From contig JALGPX010000003.1 in the NCBI GenBank assembly GCA_023515795.1, forward strand, positions 111,686 through 175,685: a stretch of DNA of 64,000 bases, given 5' to 3'. A program made the translations under genes and the position numbers. Positions 42,905-51,078 of this stretch are shown one piece after another. Source of the DNA: Amoeboaphelidium occidentale. Taxonomy: Eukaryota > Aphelidiomycota > Aphelidea. The notes under the pieces were generated by a model that worked only from the letters and a program-made list of their open reading frames with translations, was not told where the DNA came from and did not search any database. The first letter of the stretch is position 1. Every line of letters starts with the position of its first letter.

Positions 42905-43829
42905 ATGTCCACTTTTGATACCAGAAAGAAAGAAATACTGGAAAAGATCTCTTGCGGAGTTGATAAGTCATTCAAGCAATGTATTGATGAGAAGGCAATC
43001 CGATTTGTTCAGCTGTTGAATGATAGTCGCGATTGTTACACTACAAGCAGTTGCTCAGGTCGAATCTCTGTACTGCGCCTAGGAAAGCAGATCGTATCTG
43101 ATGAAACGGCTGGTGAGAGAGGCTGTTGGATATTCTCAACTCATGATATTGTCAGTAAAGAAGAAAGCGTGTATTTGGCTGCGTTATTTTCTGATGATTC
43201 TACATGCTGTGATGATGCCACTGGAGAATGCTTCCAAGAAGCTTTTAGCGCATCAAAAGACGAACTTATTTATTTCAAATTTGAACCATTTATTCTACAC
43301 GTTGAATGCAGGGACCAGGCTTCCGCTCAAAAGCTTCNNNNNNNNNNNNNNNNNNNNNTGCTTCCAAGAAGCTTTTAGCGCATCAAAAGATGAACTTATT
43401 TATTTCAAATTTGAACCATTTATTCTACACGTTGAATGCAGGGACCAGGCTTCCGCTCAAAAGCTTCTGCGTTATGCGTTGCAAGCTGGTTACCGGAATT
43501 CTGGGGCAACTATTAGTTCAAGAATAATCGTGGCAATACGGCATACTGCACAGTTAAACGTTCCTATTGCTTTTACTTGTGCGCAGCATCAAAAGTATAA
43601 ATTGCTTGTGCCTGCTCCATACTTATCATTATTACTTGCCAAGGCAAACGAGTTCATGTTAACAAATTTCGAGCGGATGGATGTTTTGTATGAACAATTA
43701 AGTATCATGCTAAGCTCTGGCATAAGCGAGAATGAACCACCGAAAGAGTCAAAGGAGGAGCGCAAAGCTCGTAAAAAGGCTGAGGGACTGCTTAAGCAAA
43801 AACTACTGAAGACTGAATTAGAAGGATAG
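42905..43829 (+). CDS. TYW3: TYW3 wybutosine-synthesis methyltransferase, split by assembly gap
   Basis: The N-terminal part reads DKSFKQCIDEKAIRFVQLLN and TTSSCSGRI, the TYW3 signature. The C-terminal part has AGYRNSGATISS and IVAIRHT followed by a Lys/Glu-rich tail. TYW3 methylates a wybutosine precursor at G37 of tRNA-Phe. Twenty-one Ns (43338-43358) interrupt the gene. The 109 bases before the Ns (43229-43337) are repeated after them (43359-43467) with one mismatch, C versus T. Counting that block once and dropping the Ns leaves 795 bases, a continuous 264-aa frame, so the gene is probably intact and the break is an assembly artefact. Confidence 0.9.
43229..43467. repeat. 109-bp duplication flanking an N gap (assembly artefact)
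   Basis: Copies at 43229-43337 and 43359-43467 are identical except C43261 versus T43391. The 21-base N run lies exactly between them. Unmerged contig ends or two alleles explain this better than a real tandem repeat. Confidence 0.92.
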
Positions 43830-43851
43830 ACTTTATTAAATTTCTGAATAA

Positions 43852-45007
43852 TTACGATATTTCCATATGAGTTTTAGTGCCCACTTTTGTCTTCATGACC
43901 TTGTAGTTCGGTATTACAACCAGATTGTTCTTTTGAGCAAAGCGGTTCAAGGCATTGCTTAGCTCGCTCTCTGTCTTAACGGAACTCAATTCAGCCATGT
44001 CTTTGTAATCCGACTCAGATCTGTTCTTGAACGCTTGAACGGCAAGTTTATGTTTCTCTTCCATTACTTTCAAGTCATTCTCCAACCTTTCAACATCCTC
44101 TTTACATTTGGATATAAGCTCTGGAGTATGTACTGGCTTAGCCTGTTTCTTTAAGTCTCCAACAGAAACGGAAGAGAATATTTCGTTCATGCAGACATGA
44201 TTCCTTTTAAACCGAGCATGTGCGATATCTCTAACCGTCAAATAATCACTCTCATCATTGCTGTTCAACTTTTCGAATGGAGGCTCATACGGGGCAGAGC
44301 TCATGCTGTGGTGGGATCCTGCCGCGATTCCTTGTTGTGCTATGGACGGGTGACTTAGTTGCTGATGTGACGGATTTTGTCCGAACATTGAAGTCTGTTT
44401 TACTTGCATTTGAGCTTGTTGTTGTTGTCTCTGCGCATGTGCCAGGGCCATAGCTTTACGTTGTTCTCCCAGAGCCTGAGCTTTGGCCAAATTAACAGGA
44501 ATCTTTGCGACTAAACATTAAACATGTGCGAAAGAATCAGTAACCTTCTGGTGCAGGCGGTAAATAATGAATGAAATACAATCTTGACATAACATTGTCT
44601 CTTCCAATTCTATACAGCCTCTTACTAATCGAGCAGTGTTGATCTCCAATGTAGAATCCGAGGCTTCGTTGTGTTATCTCGATTGTCTAGGAATTTAAAT
44701 CTTCATTACATCAAATTGGTTCACCTTTCCGCCTTCCAACTGAACTATTCTGGTATCATCATTGTCCATCCACAAAACTCCATCCTCATGAAATGGCGGT
44801 ATTATTGCAATACAGCAGAACCCGGCTTAATGATTACAATCTCGACAAGAACAAGTAAATACCTTGCGGTTTAGAAAATTGCAAAGGCCGAAAGGATAAC
44901 TGTGAAGCCTCAGCTTTTGCAAGCAGTTCGTAAATTTGAGCATCAGGAATTGGATTTGGTTTTGCGCCTAAATTGACGTTTACGACAACTTGAAAGACGT
45001 TGTTCAT
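43852..45007 (-). CDS. Ssr4-like SWI/SNF-RSC subunit
   Basis: Four exons, 44863-45007, 44725-44825, 44545-44686 and 43852-44510, join across introns of 37, 38 and 34 nt to give 348 aa. The N-terminal domain is beta-rich (WMDNDDTRIVQLEGG, TQRSLGFYIGDQ, SRLYFIHYLPPAP). A Gln/His-rich linker follows, then a DYLTVRDIAHARFKRNH segment with E-I-F-S-S soon after, and a coiled coil. The order and the R-E/D-I-A-x-A-R-F/Y-K-R-N/H-H motif resemble fungal Ssr4, a fungal-specific subunit of SWI/SNF and RSC. The match is from memory of the family pattern and is moderate. The start at MNNVFQVVVNVNL is the first ATG consistent with the reading frame. Confidence 0.6.
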
Positions 45008-45175
45008 GATTGTTTCGCAGAAAACGATTGATGGAGTGAGCACCACAAGTTTCACGTAAGAGAAAGTGACTGCAAGATTTATATGCATCATGTGCGTCAT
45101 TGTATTATTGATATATCTAACGGCTTGGTGAGATGAGATACATTTGAAATGATCAAGCTTAATGAGACTTCAAAA

Positions 45176-45371
45176 TTATGTCTTAGCCCAGTAACATGAT
45201 GAGTTGCACTGAGAATCTTTCGTAATGCTTTGTCTCTCTCGTAAAAACGCACTTTTACCAGAAGTATGGCATTTGTATAGCTGATCAACAATCGCAAGTG
45301 CAGATCACCGTTTCACGAGAACCGCTGAAGCTGTTTCTCAAAACTGGTTTTTCGTGAGCAAATGCAGACAT
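45176..45371 (-). CDS. Candidate small two-exon gene, 55 aa, unknown
   Basis: On the minus strand an ATG at 45371 opens a 21-codon exon (45309-45371). If the 28-nt GT-AG segment 45281-45308 is removed, the frame continues for 35 codons (45176-45280). The product is hydrophilic with four cysteines in its C-terminal half. A 28-nt intron would be just below the 31-nt minimum of the firm introns here. No family is recognised. This is a candidate only. Confidence 0.3.
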
Positions 45372-45446
45372 TTTTCGAGTATCAGAAAGCAGAGGTGCCT
45401 TTTTTGTCTTCTATTGCGATCTAACTTGTGATCTTAGGTTTTACAA

Positions 45447-46486
45447 ATGGATAGTATGCGCTATTTGCCGCCTGATCTCAGAGAAATTCTTGGTGATGAG
45501 TCTGATCTAGACAATGTATCTCCCAAGAAGGTCACGCAGAATTCGTATTTTAATGGTGCTTATTCAAAAGGAATTTTGTCTACGCCTACAAGAAATATTG
45601 TATCTCTTACTCCGCCTGAGCTTACTATTCCATCAAGTGTTGATTTTGGCTTCAGATCAACAATCAACAATGCAAACACTGTATCGCCACAGCCATCGAA
45701 ACTGTTTGCCACAAGACCGCCACGCTTTCCACCAGGACTTGTACCGAAGAATGCTTTTTTGTTCTCAAACGAAACTGATGATCAAACTGATGCTGATTTG
45801 TGCCATTTGACAAGTCTTGTTGAGAGGAAGCTTACATTCAGTGATCAAGGATCGGTTTCAAGCGATACATGTTCTATTTTCGCGCCATTCAAGAATGAAA
45901 AGGAAGCGGTATTGCGCCCTAGAGCACATTCCAGTCCTGTGTGCGATCATGCTGCGGTGAAACAGTCAGGAAAAGGCAAAAAGAAGAAGCGCACTAAGCC
46001 TAGTACCAATAAGCGCTCTTCCTCTTCTTCATCATCCTCATTGACCGCGTCGAAACAGCCTGAAGAAGATAAGAAGAAGACTTTGTACAAGACTGAAATA
46101 TGCAGAAGCTACGAAGAAACTGGAAAATGTAAATTCGATGATCGCTGCCTATTTGCACATGGAGAAGAGGAACTTCGTGAGGTTAAAAGGCATCCGCGCT
46201 ACAAGACTGAGATTTGTCGCGTAAGTTTCACTTTATGTCCTAATAATTTTAGTCTTTCTGGGAAGATGGTAATTGTAAATATGGAAGAAGATGTTGTTTC
46301 TTGCACATGGAAAAAGCTAATGAAGTACCTCAAGGGCATGTTTTAGTGAGCGCACAAGCAAGAGTTGATCAAGGTATTCCATTATTTATGTTGAAACACT
46401 GATCTTTAGGCGAAACGTCAGATCACGCACATTTAACAAAGTTGCGTAATAGGAAAGGCGAAGATAAGCGCGCCGAGAGAATGTGA
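45447..46486 (+). CDS. Tandem CCCH zinc-finger protein (TTP/ZFP36 type)
   Basis: Exons 45447-46220, 46253-46373 and 46410-46486 join across introns of 32 and 36 nt to give 323 aa. Two fingers with C-x8-C-x5-C-x3-H spacing each follow a lead of the form (R/L)YKTEICR: TLYKTEICRSYEETGKCKF and RYKTEICR-SFWEDGNCKYG. This spacing and lead-in are those of tristetraprolin, which binds AU-rich elements in mRNA 3' UTRs and promotes decay. The intron falls inside the second finger, so splicing is needed to complete it. The N-terminal ~190 residues are Ser/Pro-rich with a basic Lys tract and poly-Ser just before the fingers. Confidence 0.92.
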
Positions 46487-46688
46487 AATTGAGCCAAGCA
46501 TCCTTTTAATAATATCAAGAATTGTCGAATAAAGTTTAGTTTTCAAGTGCGTTGAAACAAGGTAGTAAATCACCAAGTTATGTAGCTTTGCTCACAATTG
46601 ATAGATAGACAGATTAGACAATATACTGATCAATAATTAATAAGTTTGCGTTCTCCGGGCCTTTGCAGTTGAGAATCTTTTTCTTCAG

Positions 46689-47111
46689 ATGACGAAGAGT
46701 GAAACAGAAAATCGCGAATTGATTGAAACCGCTTGCGAGACCTTATTAAGACGTAAGAATATAGAGAATGGTGACCCATTATTGGTAATTGACTGGAATG
46801 AGGATAGGCTAAAGCATTTGGCGGCTGATCATCCGAATGCGAAGGAATAAATCTTGTCTTTCATGGAGGAACATGGCGGAGAACGCTTACAGCCTGACAT
46901 GAACAAATTTGTGTTCTTCAGGGAAATGTCGCACTTGCTTAATTGCCATGCTGCCTTGAAAAAGGCGATGGGTTGGGCCTTTGCGCCTAATGAAGCAACT
47001 GCAGCGATTTTCGGTATCGTCGCAGGTGAACCGATCGCTAGGTGTTTCTTGGTTTGTAAGACGGAGACTGAACGACCAGACCTGGTCAATATGGAATTCT
47101 TCTGGTATTGA
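46689..47111 (+). pseudogene. Unknown small gene interrupted by one in-frame TAA
   Basis: From ATG 46689 the frame runs 53 codons to a TAA at 46848-46850, then continues open in the same frame to 47111. Without that stop it would encode 140 aa. The second half is well formed (FFREMSHLLNCHAALKKAMG, then a small-residue region around FGIVAGEP), so the frame looks like one gene. No GT-AG intron can remove the stop. It could be a nonsense allele, a recent pseudogene, a sequencing error, or a real 53-aa protein. The family is not recognised. Confidence 0.5.
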
Positions 47112-47197
47112 ACATTTTAGATAAATAAACTTTTACTTTTGGGATCTTCTTGAAAGTATCAGACAGGCGCATATAGTGAAACTACTCTTTTTCATCA

Positions 47198-48648
47198 ATG
47201 CAACAAGCTCCGTCGCTGTTCTATTTCAGTGTGTTCCATGATAAGCCCCAAAAAGAGGACGACGTTTCAGATAATGTTCTTCTGTTTTACCCTCCTACAT
47301 TTTCCCAAGCTGAACAGAAGAAGCATTTAGGAATGTGCTCCGGGCTAGCACAATTCGTGAAGTAGATTCTATGCGAGCTGAATTTAATCTTAGAACATTC
47401 GGCCCAGATAACAAATGCAAATCGGTCAAATCTCAGAAGCACAGACTTTGTATGATTTCAATCCCTGGGGACGAATACGAAATATTGTTCATAATCGTAA
47501 CTTTACATCAGTGAAGTTCTTAAACTCTGAAGAATGTTAATCTAGGCTTTAAAATTAAGACGATTTCGAAGGAAAAGAGCCTAATTGAATTTATGGATTC
47601 TTCCGTTAATGATGTTTATGTTCACAACTTCCTGGATGATTGTCGAAAGCTGTTTGAGCTGAAGTTTGGATCTTTCACAAGCGCAGTTGAAAAGCACGGC
47701 GTCAACGATCTTAGACATTTGCTTTACACGTTTTACGTTCCGTTTCTTGAGTATCGAATGGAAATGCTATTTGGTATTCTAGAAACACAACGCTCGGTTA
47801 TGAAGAAGAACAAAACATTAAACTCTCTAGGAGATTTGTTTCAAAAAGTTGATTATGCTCCTGCTGCAGGTGAAATTGACTTTAACTTTTTGTGTTGTCT
47901 GTTACAGCTACAGCGCGATATTGAGAATCTTTCGTATTTCATGGTCATAAATGAAGAGACGGGTCAGATCTTAGCAAATAATGTTCCCGCAAACGATATA
48001 TATTCTATTTACCTATACTATGTGGCTTATAGAAATATCTTCTTTAATGAAAAGCAAAAGAGCCAGACTTCCAATACTTTCGTCTCAAACGGGGATTTTA
48101 CGCAAATATTCTTGGAGAAGGAGTATCATGTCAAAGAGTTTTATAATTCCACATACAGAATATTGCTGATATTTTCTGATAAAGCTGATGATGATAATAC
48201 CTTGGAAAGTATTCCCTTAGTTTTATCACAGTATGAGTTTGCGCAGGTATCTGCAGATACATCATCGAGGTAAACTTTCTTCAAAATTTAATGTCCAGTT
48301 TTTCTAGAGGAATTTCCCATGTTTACTATAATGCATCAAATAAGGCTGTAAAGATCTTTGGCGATCAAGAAATTATTGGAGATAAGTTGCATTACATCAC
48401 GCATCTTCAAAGAGTTTTGGATTGCGCACGGTAATGTTTAGAATTCTAACTAACATTTTAGACCGCTTAAAGGAAAGGAAGTGTATTTTAGATTCAATGG
48501 TGAAAGCTGGATTGCATGCAACCAAGTATTGGAACGAACACTGTGCTCTGTAATCAGCAACCAGCGAAAGGATATGACGTTGGTTGATGTTGATGAAGAA
48601 ATCAAGAAAGTCAAAAGCACTCATCTAAAAAATGTATATTTCAACTAA
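47198..48648 (+). CDS. CCZ1: Ccz1, Mon1-Ccz1 Rab7 GEF subunit
   Basis: Five exons join in frame: 47198-47361, 47394-47496, 47533-48269, 48308-48430 and 48462-48648 (437 aa; introns of 32, 36, 38 and 31 nt). The N-terminal longin domain has LFYFSVFHDKPQ, VLLFYPPTFSQAEQKKHLGMC and GLAQFVKTFGP, as in Ccz1. A later segment FMDSSVNDVYVHNFLDDCRKLFELKFG and the ending KSTHLKNVYFN also match. With Mon1, Ccz1 activates Rab7/Ypt7 on late endosomes and vacuoles. The third exon needs a GAAG acceptor, less usual here than TAG, but only that choice keeps the frame. The last intron (31 nt) is the shortest firm intron in the window. Confidence 0.88.
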
Positions 48649-48649
48649 T

Positions 48650-49813
48650 TTACTTCTTCCTTCCCCTAGTAGCTTTCACGAAAACAACAGGCGCCTTAAG
48701 TCTGACAATCTTGTCGCCTTTACTTTGTTCAACGTTGCAGCCCAATTGTCTGTAGTAGTCCAACAATTTAGATTGTGTTAAAGAGAGCTCCTTTGACATA
48801 TCTTTAATGTTGACCACAAAATCCTCAATATGCAGAGTAATTGCACATATGTATGAAAGAAGCTTGTTTTTAAATCCGATGGAAATGTTCAACCTAGGAA
48901 AAGTTAGTCTAAAAGACGAAGCGTACTTTTTAGTGTCAGTTCTTTCTGTAAAAAGGTCAACAAGTCTGCTCTGAATTTCGCGTGGTGGTGAGGACAAAGT
49001 AGCTGAAACAATTTCTTCCTTGAAAGACCTCTTTGAAGAAAGCGACAACAGTTTGATCAGATAATCCAAGTAAAGCAAACAAGTAACCTTTTTCTTCTCG
49101 CCACGCCTGATAGCAGCCTCTAATCTTTCAATAACATACGGACAATAAGCGCTCTGTGCTCTCAGCTCTTTTAGCTTCTCAGAATCATAACTCATCACAT
49201 TAGCAACAGGCAAGCACTTCTGCTCCTGTTCGGTCACTAAATCCTGAATCTTGTAAATCTGATCGACCTCTGTAGTTTCACTATCATAAGGAGGAATAAG
49301 ACGGGAAACCTCTGCTTCCTTTTCGACCTCTTCTTGGGTCTTGAGATTCTTTGATAATTGATCAACCTCCGAAGAAATTTCACCAACAGCAGCCATATTA
49401 TCCGTATTGATCTTACCCTTATCATACGCTTTGAGAGCCTTTCTTGCTTTGTTTGTACCAAAAGTCTCGCCCAATACGCGTCGATCACTCTCCGAAACCC
49501 TCTTGAGCAACTGGCGGTCTTCGTTGAGATTCGCAAGTCTAGTGACGTGTGTTTCCATTGGAATTACGGGGCATTCTGCCAATTGCAAAGTACCACGAGT
49601 CTTATCAACTATGCCAATTGCAAACTTGTACGGCGTAGCTTTTTTATCCAAACTGTTGCCAACATATTTCACTTCATCGTTATCCACTTCAACCACGATA
49701 TCGTTTCCCGTACGCTTGTGCTTCTTGTTGATGTGAACAGGACAGTCCTGTTGCGGTGGCTGTCCAGCAAATGAGCACAGAAGAGGCTCTGCGTCGACTA
49801 CAGAAATTTTCAT
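48650..49813 (-). CDS. RPA49: RNA polymerase I subunit A49 (RPA49)
   Basis: This 387-aa intronless protein has the N-terminal dimerisation segment (PYKFAIGIVDKTRGTLQLAECPV), the conserved motif ETFGTNKARKALKAYDKGKI, and a C-terminal tandem winged-helix region ending KIVRLKAPVVFVKATRGRKK. RPA49 pairs with RPA34 and helps Pol I initiation and elongation on rDNA in the nucleolus. The ATG at 49813 is used; the TTG nine bases upstream is ignored. Its stop codon lies one base from the Ccz1 stop on the opposite strand, so the transcripts must overlap at their 3' ends. Confidence 0.93.
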   Translation of the reverse strand: MKISVVDAEPLLCSFAGQPPQQDCPVHINKKHKRTGNDIVVEVDNDEVKYVGNSLDKKATPYKFAIGIVDKTRGTLQLAECPVIPMETHVTRLANLNEDRQLLKRVSESDRRVLGETFGTNKARKALKAYDKGKINTDNMAAVGEISSEVDQLSKNLKTQEEVEKEAEVSRLIPPYDSETTEVDQIYKIQDLVTEQEQKCLPVANVMSYDSEKLKELRAQSAYCPYVIERLEAAIRRGEKKKVTCLLYLDYLIKLLSLSSKRSFKEEIVSATLSSPPREIQSRLVDLFTERTDTKKYASSFRLTFPRLNISIGFKNKLLSYICAITLHIEDFVVNIKDMSKELSLTQSKLLDYYRQLGCNVEQSKGDKIVRLKAPVVFVKATRGRKK

Positions 49814-49903
49814 CGAAAGCAAGAAATTTGCAAGTTTGATTCAAGGAGTTGGTGATCTTATTTCTTCAGAGTGTTTCAACTAATTTCTATCTAGGTTTTA
49901 AAG

Positions 49904-50521
49904 ATGAGTCAGTTGCTATCAGCTAATAGCTCTGTATTTGTATTCGGTTGCAGTGGAGTTGATGCAAAAAGACAAGATCAGAATAAGTTTAAGTTCAACT
50001 TCAGCGTCCAGCGTCAGAAACCAGCAGTGGATCAATCTTTTGTAGTTCCTACATACTCAAGTTATGGAAGCAATGAATATTTGCACAAGATTCCTCAATA
50101 TCAGAAAGTATCAGTTAGATCTCTTTATTCAGAGTCTAACAAGGAGAATATCAATCCATTGACTGGACTTGCTTCTGGAGCTTTCAAAAGTATCACAAAA
50201 TCATCCACTCAAGCTGAAACAAGAAGGCCACTGGGCGATATTACTCAAAGGCAAAATAATACTGACAACATGATGGACAGAGCGCAAATTTTTAATCTTG
50301 GACGCTTTGGCGAATCATTCAACCAGACAAATGAGAGAAAGCAACCAAAGAGATCTAGAACTACAGTATTGCCCTCCAACAGAGACGAAACGATCAAATT
50401 TGTATCGCACATGCCTAAATCGTTGTTTAATTTGAACCCCGCTCCTGAACCTGTTGCAACCAAACCTCCTGTTTTCCCAACACAAAAGAAGAACACCATT
50501 AATATTAGAAAGCTGCGTTAA
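49904..50521 (+). CDS. Unknown protein with KEN box and destruction box
   Basis: The 205-aa protein is polar and probably disordered. It has a KEN box followed by N-P (SNKENINPLTG, residues 80-82) and a classic destruction box R-R-P-L-G-D-I-T (107-114), 25 residues apart. Both are docking signals for the anaphase-promoting complex, so the protein is probably destroyed at mitotic exit. A short FxF-like repeat (FKFNFSV) and a basic patch (KQPKRSRTT) are the other features. No domain is recognised; a securin-, Sororin- or cell-cycle-inhibitor-type role is speculation. No intron is seen. It starts 90 bp from the divergent RPA49 gene. Confidence 0.65.
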   Translation: MSQLLSANSSVFVFGCSGVDAKRQDQNKFKFNFSVQRQKPAVDQSFVVPTYSSYGSNEYLHKIPQYQKVSVRSLYSESNKENINPLTGLASGAFKSITKSSTQAETRRPLGDITQRQNNTDNMMDRAQIFNLGRFGESFNQTNERKQPKRSRTTVLPSNRDETIKFVSHMPKSLFNLNPAPEPVATKPPVFPTQKKNTINIRKLR

Positions 50522-50675
50522 TAAAGTTATATACAGATGCAATTTTGTAGCATTTCTTAAGTGCTCCAGCCTTAGTGGTAGTCTGACAAACTTGTTCTGT
50601 TACTCTACTTTGATCAGAACAAAGCAAATCTTCACAATCTGTTTCAGCCACGATTTAAAGGAGCAAAACAGTTCC

Positions 50676-50936
50676 TTAACAGCATATTGGCCTATGAGTT
50701 TCATTTGAGATGAGAGATGTCTGGTGTGCTGTACAAACTTTGATGAAACTCTGGTTTGATTCTTGCTCGCCAAACAAAACTTCCAAAATTCTTTGTTCTG
50801 AAGTCTTGAAATCTACTGCTTCAGTGCCAATTCGCAAATCGAGCCACTCAAAAGTATCGAGAGATGTTAGGTTTTCGTAGTCGCTGGGATCTCTTTATTC
50901 GCTCTTTTCTATCGTAACACTACATTACGTTTCCAT
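50676..50936 (-). CDS. Candidate small two-exon gene, 71 aa, unknown
   Basis: On the minus strand an 8-base first exon (50929-50936, ATG-GAA-AC) joins across a 45-nt GT-AG intron to exon 50676-50883. This gives METDYENLTSLDTFEWLDLR at the start and an open frame of 71 aa. The acidic, helix-friendly sequence through about residue 50 looks like protein, while the Cys/His-rich last residues look less certain. An alternative splice at 50703-50749 would change the last ~20 residues. No family is recognised. It lies between the convergent KEN-box gene and the divergent UBE3A-like gene, where no other gene is seen. Confidence 0.4.
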
Positions 50937-51078
50937 TAAAGATCTTATTATCTCGATATCTCTGATCAAGAATTCTGTGCATGGCAACTAATTCTGGCAC
51001 ACTTACGCTTCAGTTGATCTTTGCATTTATCTGATTATCGATAGATCTGTTGGAGCCCAATTGTGTTTCGAAAACGAC

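Noticed and set aside
43229-43467. Internal domain duplication in TYW3
   Set aside because: The copies are identical apart from one base and lie exactly on both sides of an N gap; merging them restores one normal-length frame.
46848-46850. Selenocysteine or recoded stop codon
   Set aside because: Selenocysteine uses TGA, not TAA, and TAA, TAG and TGA all terminate recognised genes in this window, so no altered code is supported.
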